A stretch of 13,046 bases of DNA from Alphaproteobacteria bacterium (GTDB lineage: Bacteria; Pseudomonadota; Alphaproteobacteria; RS24). Below are positions 1 through 6,587 of this stretch, one piece after another. The DNA is taken from positions 1 through 13,046 of the forward strand of contig JAQWIP010000088.1 of NCBI GenBank assembly GCA_029248825.1, given 5' to 3'. Each line of letters starts with the position of its first letter. The first letter of the stretch is position 1. The notes beneath the pieces were generated by a model, which saw only the letters and a program-made list of their open reading frames with translations, made no database searches and was not told the DNA's origin. The translations under genes were made by a program, and so were the position numbers.

Positions 1-450
1 GAGGATTTCCACCAAAAGCGCCGCCGTCGGCTTGGCCACCGATGCCCAAAGATGGCTGTCGAACTGGCTCATATTCGGATAGCTCTCGAACACGATTTTG
101 CCTCGATGGACAACAATCATGCCTCTGGCGCCGCCCTTTTCGTGGGTCAGGGCTTGCGCCAAAGTCATCTCGCCCAAATGCGTGGTGGCCGATATTTTGG
201 CGGCGTTCAGTTGTTTGCCATGGCGCAAGGGCTTGGGCTGTTGATTGGGCAAATTGGCGGTCGGCAAACTGCGCGCCACGTTTTTCAGCCACCAGCCCGT
301 CAGCTCGCCACCGCCGAGCAAGGTCGCGAGCTTGGCTTTGGCATGAAACCCTTGGGTGCGCTCCAACGCGCTGGGTGCCGTTTGCGCCGATAGGGGCGAA
401 GCCCACAAAAGCGCGGCCATCATAAAGGCGCCAGCGTGTGTTTTTTTCAT
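1..450 (-). CDS. Secreted serine hydrolase, beta-lactamase/penicillin-binding-protein-like family (5' part only)
   Basis: The gene starts with ATG at 450 on the minus strand and runs off the left edge, giving 150 residues and no stop. Residues 1-22 look like a Sec signal peptide: basic start MKKTH, hydrophobic core, likely cleavage after LSA before Gln23, so the product is probably periplasmic or secreted. The last residues seen contain S137-V-A-K140, the SxxK nucleophile motif of the class C beta-lactamase-like serine hydrolases. It is preceded by a strand typical of this family (GMIVVHRGKIVFE). The YxN and H/KxG motifs would lie outside the window, so activity (esterase, peptidase or beta-lactamase) cannot be decided. 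A weak Shine-Dalgarno (AGGGG) lies upstream of the ATG. The small secreted protein gene ends 42 bases upstream on the same strand, so the two may be co-transcribed. Family is fairly sure; substrate is unknown. Confidence 0.8.
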   Translation of the reverse strand, partial: MKKTHAGAFMMAALLWASPLSAQTAPSALERTQGFHAKAKLATLLGGGELTGWWLKNVARSLPTANLPNQQPKPLRHGKQLNAAKISATTHLGEMTLAQALTHEKGGARGMIVVHRGKIVFESYPNMSQFDSHLWASVAKPTAALLVEIL

Positions 451-492
451 GGTTAACCCCTGCGGCTGGCAGAACCCGCCTTTTTTTCGTAT

Positions 493-819
493 TTAAAACA
501 GACTTTTCACTTTCGCGACAAAGCCATCGAGCATCCCTTTGGCGACTTCGACAATCCCGCCATCTTCGCCATCTTGCATTTGCGCCTCGCGAACTCTTTG
601 TTGCTCCAGCGCCATGACAATCTGATTGGCCGTCAGGCGGGCGGTTTCTTCGGCCTGCCACTGGGCGCGTTGGTTGCGCGCTTCGCACGTGGCTTTGGGT
701 TCAAATCCGGCAATATGGCGACACTTGGGCAATTCGGCCGCTATCGCCGCCGGCGCCATGGCCAAAAAGGCCAGACCTAAGCCAAGACTAACGGTGAGAT
801 TAAAAACAAACTTTGGCAT
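493..819 (-). CDS. Small secreted protein of unknown function
   Basis: This is a 108-residue protein that I do not recognise. I chose the ATG at 819 because GGAGAA lies about 7 bases upstream and because the protein then starts with a signal peptide: MPKF, a hydrophobic stretch at residues 6-22, and likely cleavage after AIAA at about residue 28. An open frame continues to 894 but lacks such support. The mature part has about 80 residues with two cysteines (C33 and C45), spaced so that they could form a disulfide. A Gln/Glu/Arg-rich, probably helical middle (residues 47-85) and an amphipathic C-terminal helix ending KVKSLF follow. It is probably periplasmic. It is followed after 42 bases by the secreted serine hydrolase on the same strand, which may point to a shared role in the envelope, but this is inference only. 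Confidence 0.72.
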   Translation of the reverse strand: MPKFVFNLTVSLGLGLAFLAMAPAAIAAELPKCRHIAGFEPKATCEARNQRAQWQAEETARLTANQIVMALEQQRVREAQMQDGEDGGIVEVAKGMLDGFVAKVKSLF

Positions 820-912
820 AACGCTTCTCCACAATTTACACCGATAAGATGCGGTAATTTTGGCAGAAGGGCAAGCGACCTTAACCCCAGACAAGATGGG
901 GCCGCTATCGTA

Positions 913-1383
913 TCAGGCGGGTTCTTCGTGAAGTTTATCCAGCAGGCGTTTGGCGAAAACATCTTCGTTTATCATCACGCCGTCTTCTTCTCGCGTAAGA
1001 ATAGCGAATAGCTCTTGCGTCACGCCGTCCACGACTTTCTCGATCTTATGGCTCAGCTCAATTTCATCGGCAAATTGATATTCGACTTCTTGCGCGCGCA
1101 GAATTTGCACCAAAGCGGCGTGGCAATACACGACATCGTTTAAATGGCCGATAGCGATCTCGGCATATTCGCTAAGCTCGAGCGGAAATTCATGCACGGT
1201 GGTGAAATTGGTCTTTAGGCCACAAGCGGTCACAAAATTAACTTTGCGTGCCTCTGGCTCCAGCTTCTCCAGAATATCGACAAGCGCCTCTTCTTTGGAC
1301 GCGCTCGCTGTCAGCTCGGCATAAAAACTGGAGGCCAAATGAATGGCTTGTTCGGGCGGAGACAATTCGGGTTCGTGAGACAC
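913..1383 (-). CDS. Acidic, mostly helical protein of unknown function
   Basis: The 156-residue product matches no family I can name. The only workable start is GTG at 1383, because no internal Met occurs until residue 135; a weak AGAG/AGAAG ribosome binding site sits just upstream. The sequence is rich in Glu, Leu and Ala, has no signal peptide or membrane segment, and is probably cytoplasmic. It has two internal cysteines (in TACGLK and VYCHAA) and a C-terminal stretch of charged helix. The tRNA-Val gene ends 30 bases upstream on the same strand and no terminator is visible between them, so it may be transcribed from the tRNA promoter. The frame is open over its whole length with normal amino-acid composition, which supports a real gene. 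The function is unknown. Confidence 0.7.
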   Translation of the reverse strand: MSHEPELSPPEQAIHLASSFYAELTASASKEEALVDILEKLEPEARKVNFVTACGLKTNFTTVHEFPLELSEYAEIAIGHLNDVVYCHAALVQILRAQEVEYQFADEIELSHKIEKVVDGVTQELFAILTREEDGVMINEDVFAKRLLDKLHEEPA

Positions 1384-1413
1384 GCGCTTCTCTATGCTTT
1401 CGCTTAAGGTTGG

Positions 1414-1488
1414 TGGTGGGCGATACTGGGATTGAACCAGTGACCCCTACAATGTCAATGTAGTGCTCTCCCGCTGAGCTAATCGCCC
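1414..1488 (-). tRNA. tRNA-Val (anticodon GAC)
   Basis: A full cloverleaf can be drawn on the minus strand. The acceptor stem is GGGCGAT with ATCGCCC, and the D arm is GCTC/GAGC. The anticodon stem is CTACA/TGTAG around the loop TTGACAT (anticodon GAC), and the T arm is ACTGG/CCAGT around TTCAATC. The discriminator base is A, followed by an encoded CCA, giving 75 bases with CCA. A second CCA follows directly (1411-1413). GAC decodes the valine codons GUC and GUU. A weak promoter candidate on the minus strand is TTGATT (1537-1542) with TAAGAA (1515-1520), spacer 16. The 156-residue protein gene lies 30 bases downstream. Confidence 0.95.
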
Positions 1489-1577
1489 CTATTACCACGA
1501 AACAGGGTCATCACTTCTTACAGCAACGCGGAGGAAAATCAAGCGACTTTGCGCACCGCCTATGGTAGACTTCCGCC

Positions 1578-2495
1578 ATGACGCCAGCCGACACGCTCCC
1601 TTATATTTTTTCTCGCCCGCACGCCAAGGCGCCCTCGGCGCTTCTCGTCACGTCGCCGCTTCTCATCACGTCACCGCATAGCGGATGCGATTATCCGGCC
1701 GATTTTCTGGCCGCCTCGCGCCTGAATGCACACGACATCCGTCAATCCGAAGATATGTTTGTCGCCGAGCTTTTTGCCGAAGCCCCCGCCGCTGGCATTC
1801 CCCTCTTGGCCGCGCGTTACCCGCGCGCCTATGTCGATTTAAATCGCGCCGCCGACGAATTAGAACCCATGCTATTCGCTGAAAAACTGCCCGACCATAT
1901 TCCAAAGCCTAGCTTGCGCGCCAATTCGGGGCTGGGAACGGTGCCGCGTTTGGTGGCCGAGAACACACCGATTTACGACCATAAATTATCCTATGCCGAA
2001 GCCTTACATCGCATTGAAACCGTCTATCAGCCGTTCCATGACGCACTGGCCGAGGCTTTGCGCGAGGCGCATCAAGCCCATGGCATCGCTGTTTTATTGG
2101 ATGCTCATTCCATGCCATCGCAAGCCATAAAAAAAGCCAATCAAGCCGAGGGCGACATTGATTTCGTCTTGGGCAATCGCCATGGCCGCGCTTGCGATGA
2201 AAAATTAAGCGATTGGGTAGGCGCGTTTTTAACCGCCAAGGGCTGGCGCGTGGCCTATAATAAACCCTATGCGGGCGGCTTTATTACCGAACAATATGGG
2301 GCGCCCGCCCGCGGGCTTCATGCGCTGCAAATCGAAATCAATCGCGCCATTTATATGGAGGAGGCGAGCCACCAAAAGCATAAAGGCTTTGCGGTTTTGC
2401 GTGCCGACATCGCGACCATGATGCACGCGCTCACCGCCGCCCTGCCCGAGCTTTGCGAAGCCATCGCTGGGCCGCAAAAATCTGCTGCGGAGTAA
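1578..2495 (+). CDS. N-formylglutamate amidohydrolase
   Basis: The 305-residue protein belongs to the N-formylglutamate amidohydrolase family (FGase), cytoplasmic enzymes that split N-formyl-L-glutamate into formate and L-glutamate, the last step of one histidine-degradation route. Family motifs in order are SPHSG (32-36), DLNR (87-90), DAHSM (175-179), GNRHG (199-203), NKPYAGGFITEQYG (228-241) and QIEINR (251-256). The His and Glu residues in these motifs are the likely metal ligands and catalytic residues. Length is normal for the family. The ATG at 1578 has no clear Shine-Dalgarno, but the SPHSG motif follows at the usual distance. No other hut gene is in the window, so a stand-alone role such as salvage of formylated glutamate or related acyl amino acids is equally possible. 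hisN follows after 3 bases, which indicates an operon. It uses TTA leucine codons freely, unlike gltB. Confidence 0.88.
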   Translation: MTPADTLPYIFSRPHAKAPSALLVTSPLLITSPHSGCDYPADFLAASRLNAHDIRQSEDMFVAELFAEAPAAGIPLLAARYPRAYVDLNRAADELEPMLFAEKLPDHIPKPSLRANSGLGTVPRLVAENTPIYDHKLSYAEALHRIETVYQPFHDALAEALREAHQAHGIAVLLDAHSMPSQAIKKANQAEGDIDFVLGNRHGRACDEKLSDWVGAFLTAKGWRVAYNKPYAGGFITEQYGAPARGLHALQIEINRAIYMEEASHQKHKGFAVLRADIATMMHALTAALPELCEAIAGPQKSAAE

Positions 2496-2498
2496 GCT

Positions 2499-3302
2499 AT
2501 GACCGATACGATAGACACAGACCAACTCAGCGAGCTTATGGGCTTTGCGCATAAATTGGCCGATGCGGCCGCGCGCGACACTTTGCCTTTGTTTCGCAAT
2601 CTGGAGAGCGTCGAGAATAAACTAAGCCACGGCTTCGACCCGGTCACACCAGCCGACCGTGACGCCGAAACCGCCATTCGTGCTTTGATTGAAAACCACT
2701 ACCCAAGCCACGCCATCACCGGCGAAGAGTTCGCCAATAAATCGGGTGATGCCTTTGAATGGGTCATCGACCCGATCGATGGCACGCGCGCTTTCATGTC
2801 GGGCATCCCCACTTGGGGGACGCTCATCGGGCTTAATTTTGAAGGCCAACCGGTGCTGGGTCTGATGGATCAGCCGTTCACGCAAGAACGGTTTTTCGCC
2901 GCGCAAGGCCAAGGCGCGCAGTTGCGCCATATAGAAACCCAAACCCCCATAGCCACGCGCCCATGCGCCACGCTAGACAATGCGGTTTTGGCCACCACCT
3001 CGCCCGACCTCTTCGCCGACACGCCTGGCGAAGCCCTTTGGCAAAAGGTTTGCGGGCAAGCCAAATTGACCCGCTATGGCGGCGATTGTTATAATTACGC
3101 TCTGCTGGCGCTCGGCCAAGTCGACCTTGTGATGGAACAAGGCTTGAAAGATGTCGACATCCAACCGCTGATTAAAATCGTCGAAGAGGCTGGCGGCATT
3201 GTGACCGACTGGCAAGGCGGCCCCGCCCATGCAGGCGGCACAGCCATCGCCTGCGGCGACAAAAGCTTACACGAAAAACTGCTGGCTCTTTTGACCTCTT
3301 AA
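2499..3302 (+). CDS. hisN: Histidinol-phosphate phosphatase, inositol-monophosphatase type (HisN)
   Basis: The 267-residue protein is a member of the inositol-monophosphatase superfamily, Mg2+-dependent cytoplasmic phosphatases. Metal-binding motifs are visible: DPVTPADRDAE (47-57), GEE (75-77), WVIDPIDGTRAF (88-99, with D91 and D94), and a C-terminal acidic site in LKDVDIQPL (216-224). The block RYGGDCYNYALLALG (192-206) followed by VDLVMEQGLKDVD is the pattern I associate with HisN-type histidinol phosphatases rather than SuhB or CysQ. HisN removes phosphate from L-histidinol phosphate in histidine biosynthesis. The ATG at 2499 is preceded by GCGGAG with 6-base spacing, located in the end of the FGase gene, so the two genes are translationally close. 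Its stop lies 7 bases from the stop of the converging hydrolase gene. Superfamily is certain; the HisN assignment is likely, with other phosphomonoesters as the alternative. Confidence 0.85.
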   Translation: MTDTIDTDQLSELMGFAHKLADAAARDTLPLFRNLESVENKLSHGFDPVTPADRDAETAIRALIENHYPSHAITGEEFANKSGDAFEWVIDPIDGTRAFMSGIPTWGTLIGLNFEGQPVLGLMDQPFTQERFFAAQGQGAQLRHIETQTPIATRPCATLDNAVLATTSPDLFADTPGEALWQKVCGQAKLTRYGGDCYNYALLALGQVDLVMEQGLKDVDIQPLIKIVEEAGGIVTDWQGGPAHAGGTAIACGDKSLHEKLLALLTS

Positions 3303-3309
3303 GTCGGCC

Positions 3310-4284
3310 TTAAACAACGCTCGATTGGGCTTTGTAAAACGCTTCGATATTGTTGAGAAACGCTTTGCGCGTGGCATTTTTTTCCATCAGCAATTCATGG
3401 CGGGCGTTCGGGTAAAAATCGCCATGGCCATTTTGCACATGGCGCAGCACATAGTCGTGCGCGCCATTGTCGACCAGCACTTCCTGTTCTGCTGTGCCAA
3501 TATAAAGCGGCGTCGAGATGGTGCTTAAAAAAGCCGGCTTCTGACTATCTTGCATGGCTTTAAAGGCCGCGCCCATCCAGCCGAGGCTGGCGCCATTTAT
3601 TTGCAAACGCGGCTCTTGCATTATTATTTTTTCGCCGCGCCGAAAGCGTTTCAAATCAAAGGTCACCTGATTGCTCTCGGCCTCCACCGGATGTTCGCTC
3701 GGCGGCACAAAGGGGTTCCAGCTATCGCTTTTTCCCATCAGGCCATAGAGCGCCATCACCGACCGCAACATCAGACGAACCGGCGCCGGCAAAGCAATGC
3801 CATGCATGGGCGCGCTTTGCGCCAAAGCCTCCAACCACTCGGGATGGCTTTGCACGGCACGCAAAGAAATTTGTCCGCCCATCGAATGCGCCAAGCCCAA
3901 ATGCGGTTTTGGCAGAGGCGCCACCAAGCGCTCCCAACGGTCTTCTAAGTCGCGCAGATTAACATCCAAATCGGTCAAATGCAGCCGCGTCGGCTCCTTG
4001 CCCTGCCCCTCAGATAAACCATGGCCGCGCCACTCTGGCAGCGCCACGCAATAGCCAAGCGTGGTTAAATCGGTCACCGTTTCAAAATATTTCTCAATAT
4101 ATTCAGAATAGCCCGTCATCAGCACAATGGTGCCGCGCGCGGGCGTCTCGGGCGCAAAAACAGCACTGCGCAACAGCACCCCATCGCGCGCTTGGAGATA
4201 GCCAACTTGCGCCTTGGCAGGCGTTGGATTGGTTTTGGTTTCGACAAACTCTGCGGGGACATCCCAGGTTATTTTCACGCTCAT
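3310..4284 (-). CDS. Alpha/beta hydrolase, lysophospholipase/monoacylglycerol-lipase-like
   Basis: The protein has 324 residues when started at the ATG at 4284, where ACGAGG precedes the start. The frame stays open to 4419, but the extra 45 residues have no ribosome binding site and do not look like a signal peptide. The fold is that of the serine-aminopeptidase S33/Hydrolase_4 group that contains monoacylglycerol lipases and PldB-like lysophospholipases. Features are a strand plus oxyanion region (IVLMTGYSEYIEKY), the PEWRGHGLSEGQ segment, the nucleophile elbow LAHSMGGQ with Ser134, and the His of NARHELLME (His296). The elbow reads A-x-S-x-G instead of G-x-S-x-G. The usual acid position (TAEQEVLVDN) holds Glu266, with Asp272 close by. 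No signal peptide is seen, so it is probably cytoplasmic. It likely hydrolyses a lipid or other ester, but the substrate is unknown. It converges on hisN and diverges from the transporter gene. Confidence 0.82.
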   Translation of the reverse strand: MSVKITWDVPAEFVETKTNPTPAKAQVGYLQARDGVLLRSAVFAPETPARGTIVLMTGYSEYIEKYFETVTDLTTLGYCVALPEWRGHGLSEGQGKEPTRLHLTDLDVNLRDLEDRWERLVAPLPKPHLGLAHSMGGQISLRAVQSHPEWLEALAQSAPMHGIALPAPVRLMLRSVMALYGLMGKSDSWNPFVPPSEHPVEAESNQVTFDLKRFRRGEKIIMQEPRLQINGASLGWMGAAFKAMQDSQKPAFLSTISTPLYIGTAEQEVLVDNGAHDYVLRHVQNGHGDFYPNARHELLMEKNATRKAFLNNIEAFYKAQSSVV

Positions 4285-4430
4285 GTTTCGGCCTCGTGGT
4301 TCGTTATTTCTGGAGCCGACATCATGCGCGAAGCCAAGGCGATTTGGCAAGCTGTGTGCGGTTTTGATTTTAACCCGCAAATCTGCCATGGTTTTAAAAA
4401 TCGGCTGAGAGCCAATCACGGGAGATAAAA
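4285..4430. promoter_or_regulatory. Divergent intergenic region with weak promoter candidates
   Basis: These 146 bases must hold the promoters for the minus-strand hydrolase and the plus-strand transporter. On the minus strand TTGCCA (4345-4350) and CATGAT (4321-4326) are 18 bases apart and would give a leader of about 30 bases for the hydrolase. On the plus strand I see only TTGGCA (4344-4349) with a poor AT-rich -10 at about 4367-4372. Both readings share the palindrome TTGGCAA. The assignments are tentative. Confidence 0.3.
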
Positions 4431-5768
4431 ATGCAAAAAAACACTAGTTTCTGGACCAGCAATCTAGGCTTCATCATGGCCTGTGTTGGCGCCGCCGTTG
4501 GCTTGGGCAATATTTGGAAATTCCCCTATATGACCGGCACGCAAGGGGGCGGCGCTTTCGTCTTTATTTATCTGCTGACGATTTTTGCCATCGCCATTCC
4601 GGTTGCGGTCGCCGAGTTAATCATTGGCCGCAAAGGCCGCTCAGATGCAAGCACCAGCGTTCGCCTTATCGCCCAAGAAAGCCATCGCAGCCCGGCTTGG
4701 GGCGCTATCGGCGGCATTGGCGTTTTGGCGTCTTTTGTTTTAATCACTTTTTATGCGGTCATCGCGGGCTGGGTCAGCGCCTATGTCTGGCGCGCCTTAT
4801 CGGGGCAAATCTCGGGCTTGGATGCACAAAGCGCGGGCACCTTGTTTGGCGATTTATTGGCCTCCCCCGCCGAAATGATTTTTCATCAGGTGGCGTTTTT
4901 GGCCATCATCGGCTTTGTGCTGGTGCGCAAGCTGTCGGCAGGCCTCGAGCGCGCCAATCTTATTCTCATGCCGGCGCTGGTTGTCATGCTGGCGCTCATC
5001 GCTGTCTATGGGGCGGTGGCTGGCGACATTGCGGCGGCGGCACGCTATTTATTCACGCCGGACTTTAGCAAAATCACGCCAGAGGTTATTCAATCAGCGG
5101 TCGGCCATGGCTTTTTCTCGGTCGGCGTCGGCTCGGCCATTCTTATTACCTATGGCGGCTATCTCGACAAATCGATTCACCTTGGCAAAGCGGCCATCCT
5201 CATTGGCTTGGCCGATACGGCTATTGCGCTTCTGGCGGGTTTGGGCATTTTCTCCATCGTCTTTGGCCAATCGCTCGATCCGGCGGCTGGCACGGGGCTG
5301 ATGTTCACCACGTTGCCGCTGGCTTTCGCGCAAGTTACGGGCGGTGGATTTTTGGCGCTTATGTTCTTTGCCCTCGTCTATGTGGCGGCGCTGACCTCTG
5401 GTTTGGCTTTGGGCGAAGTGGTTATCCGCTGGGCGGAAGGACGCTTCGGCTGGAGCCGCACGCGCGCCAGTGGCGTCATGTTAAATGCGGCGTTTCTCAT
5501 CGGCTTGCTGACCGTCTTCTCGTTCAACATCTGGCAAGATATTGAGATTGCCGGACGCTCTTTATTCGATGCGAAAGATTATTTTGTCACCGCTTACCTC
5601 ATGCCACTAGGCGGGCTGGGCGCCATTATGTTCGCCAGTTGGTTGATACCGCTGGCGACCCTCAAACAAGTGTTTGGCAGCGATGGTTTGGGCTTTCACG
5701 GCTGGCTTTGGACGGCGCGCTTTTTGGCTCCGGCGGGGGTTCTTTGGGTGTTTATCAACGGCCTGTAG
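4431..5768 (+). CDS. Sodium-dependent transporter, NSS/SNF family
   Basis: The 445-residue integral inner-membrane protein belongs to the neurotransmitter:sodium symporter family (LeuT, MhsT, TnaT group), which imports amino acids with Na+. The diagnostic first helix is intact: NLGFIMACVGAAVGLGNIWKF (residues 11-31), with the unwound GAAVGLGN segment that holds sodium and substrate, followed by PYMTGTQGGGAF. The unwound sixth helix is seen as FFSVGVGSAILITYGGY (about residues 227-243). Eleven or twelve hydrophobic segments are spread over the sequence, and the length is typical of bacterial members. The ATG at 4431 has GGGAG at a good distance. The substrate cannot be read from the sequence, although hydrophobic or aromatic amino acids are common in bacterial members. 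It stands alone: a terminator follows 28 bases after the stop, and the gene upstream is divergent. Confidence 0.93.
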   Translation: MQKNTSFWTSNLGFIMACVGAAVGLGNIWKFPYMTGTQGGGAFVFIYLLTIFAIAIPVAVAELIIGRKGRSDASTSVRLIAQESHRSPAWGAIGGIGVLASFVLITFYAVIAGWVSAYVWRALSGQISGLDAQSAGTLFGDLLASPAEMIFHQVAFLAIIGFVLVRKLSAGLERANLILMPALVVMLALIAVYGAVAGDIAAAARYLFTPDFSKITPEVIQSAVGHGFFSVGVGSAILITYGGYLDKSIHLGKAAILIGLADTAIALLAGLGIFSIVFGQSLDPAAGTGLMFTTLPLAFAQVTGGGFLALMFFALVYVAALTSGLALGEVVIRWAEGRFGWSRTRASGVMLNAAFLIGLLTVFSFNIWQDIEIAGRSLFDAKDYFVTAYLMPLGGLGAIMFASWLIPLATLKQVFGSDGLGFHGWLWTARFLAPAGVLWVFINGL

Positions 5769-5796
5769 GGCGCCTTTTCATAGGTAAATTTATTTC

Positions 5797-5828
5797 CGTT
5801 TCAAGACTTTGAAACGCTTATTTTTATT
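5797..5828 (+). terminator. Intrinsic terminator of the NSS transporter gene
   Basis: A perfect 8-bp stem, CGTTTCAA (5797-5804) and TTGAAACG (5809-5816), closes the tetraloop GACT and is followed by the T-rich run CTTATTTTTATT. It lies 28 bases after the transporter stop. Its right arm also contains the TTTGAAA proposed as the -35 element of the following heat-shock promoter. Confidence 0.75.
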
Positions 5829-5835
5829 CCCATCT
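5808..5835 (+). promoter_or_regulatory. Candidate RpoH (sigma-32) heat-shock promoter of the small heat-shock gene
   Basis: TTTGAAA (5808-5814) and TCCCATCT (5828-5835) are separated by 13 bases. The known sigma-32 consensus is CTTGAAA, about 13 bases, then CCCCATNT, so each box differs at one base. Transcription would begin at about 5838-5843, at the start of the first leader hairpin. The downstream gene is a heat-shock gene, which fits. Confidence 0.6.
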
Positions 5836-5837
5836 CG

Positions 5838-5935
5838 GGTCTAGAGGGTGCAATGACGCGACCTCTAGACCGCGCAAATGCAGTGCCTTTAAAGGGCTGA
5901 TTGCGGTTTCTTGCTTTGATTAGAAGGAGATGAAA
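5838..5935 (+). ncRNA. ROSE-type RNA thermometer in the leader of the small heat-shock gene
   Basis: The leader folds into three consecutive hairpins. The first has a perfect 10-bp stem, GGTCTAGAGG (5838-5847) with CCTCTAGACC (5862-5871). The second pairs CGCAA (5873-5877) with TTGCG (5901-5905) and contains an inner hairpin at 5885-5897. The third masks the Shine-Dalgarno: TTTCTTGCTT (5907-5916) pairs with AAGGAG (5924-5929) and, past a 2-base bulge, GAAA (5932-5935). TTGCT opposite AGGAG gives the G.G mismatch typical of ROSE elements (Rfam class, alphaproteobacteria and relatives). In this family the last helix melts on heat shock and frees the ribosome site. No alignment was run. Confidence 0.85.
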
Positions 5936-6391
5936 ATGACACATTTTGATTTAACCCCCTTATATCGCTCGACCATTGGGTTTGACCGTCTGGCGAGCCT
6001 TTTCGATACGCTTCAGGCGCCCCAAAGTAGCGCCACGAAAAACCAGTCTTACCCGCCCTATAATGTCGAGCGGCTCGATGACACCAACTACCGCATTTCC
6101 ATGGCGGTCGCGGGGTTTGACGACGACGAAATTGACATCGAACAAAAAGGTGGCTCGCTCAGCATTCGCGGCACCTCCGCCCCCGATGCCAAGGCGGATG
6201 ACGAAGCGCACTATCTCTATCGCGGCATTGCGGCGCGCAATTTCGAGCGGGTCTTTCAGCTCGCCGATAATGTGAAAGTCGTCCATGCAGAGCTAGATAA
6301 AGGCTTGTTGCATATCGCTTTAGAACGCGAAATCCCCGAAGCCGAACGGGCGCGTAAAATCACTATTGCAAAAACGCTAAAGGCGGCCTAA
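5936..6391 (+). CDS. ibpA: Small heat-shock protein, Hsp20/IbpA family
   Basis: The 151-residue cytoplasmic chaperone belongs to the IbpA class of alpha-crystallin-type small heat-shock proteins, which bind unfolding proteins and hand them to DnaK/ClpB. The N-terminal arm (1-35) is followed by the alpha-crystallin domain, beginning YPPYNVERLDD and including MAVAGFDDDEIDIE, YLYRGIAARNFERVFQLAD and the conserved end AELDKGLLHIALEREIPE. The C-terminal I-x-I oligomerisation motif is ITI in ARKITIAK. I chose the ATG at 5936 because AAGGAG (5924-5929) lies 6 bases upstream; an in-frame ATG at 5930 directly abuts that site. Regulation is probably double: an RpoH promoter and a ROSE thermometer in the leader. 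It is a single-gene unit. Confidence 0.93.
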   Translation: MTHFDLTPLYRSTIGFDRLASLFDTLQAPQSSATKNQSYPPYNVERLDDTNYRISMAVAGFDDDEIDIEQKGGSLSIRGTSAPDAKADDEAHYLYRGIAARNFERVFQLADNVKVVHAELDKGLLHIALEREIPEAERARKITIAKTLKAA

Positions 6392-6433
6392 CCCCTCCAG
6401 CCGTCTTTGCATAAATGCAAAAACACCAAGACC

Positions 6434-6476
6434 CCGAGCGCGCTTTGAGGTGCCTCCCGCCTCATCGCGCGGTCGG
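6434..6476 (+). terminator. Strong hairpin after the small heat-shock gene, possible terminator
   Basis: GCGCG (6438-6442) pairs with CGCGC (6466-6470) and TGAGG (6446-6450) with CCTCA (6460-6464). An outer CCGA/TCGG extension (6434-6437 with 6473-6476) leaves a 2-base bulge. The loop is 9 bases. Only an interrupted T tract (TTTGGTTTGG) follows, so it may be a weak or factor-assisted terminator, or an mRNA 3'-end stabiliser. It lies about 45 bases past the stop. Confidence 0.45.
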
Positions 6477-6587
6477 TTTGGTTTGGCCGTCTCTTTGCGG
6501 CACGCGCGGCCAGATTTTTGAAAGTCTTATTGGGCTTGCTTCTTGCCAACCCTTGCGTAAACTCTTGGTTTAATTTTAGGGGCTTTC

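Noticed and set aside
42..425. Plus-strand frames of 113 and 127 residues near the left edge
   Set aside because: The minus strand encodes a signal peptide and SxxK hydrolase over the same bases; the plus-strand products are low-complexity Arg/Ala/Ser-type shadows.
451..488. GC-rich stretch followed by TTTTTTT, resembling a terminator on the plus strand
   Set aside because: The stem is only 3-4 bp and no plus-strand gene leads into it; both neighbouring genes are on the minus strand.
885..901. Hairpin CCCCA/TGGGG after the 156-residue gene, and CCCCATCT as an RpoH -10 box on the minus strand
   Set aside because: The stem has only 5 bp and no T tract follows, so it is a poor terminator; no CTTGAA-like -35 lies at the right distance for a heat-shock promoter.
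3298..3312. Inverted repeat TTAAG/CTTAA covering both stop codons between hisN and the converging hydrolase
   Set aside because: Two facing TAA stops create this symmetry by themselves; a 5-bp AT-rich stem is not a credible bidirectional terminator.
4285..4419. 45-residue N-terminal extension of the minus-strand alpha/beta hydrolase
   Set aside because: The frame is open, but the upstream GTG and ATG starts lack a ribosome site, while the ATG at 4284 has GAGG; the extension would also use up the divergent promoter region.
6406..6421. Perfect hairpin TTTGCA-TAAA-TGCAAA after the small heat-shock gene
   Set aside because: The 6-bp AT-rich stem with no T tract on the plus strand is too weak for a terminator; it is probably chance.
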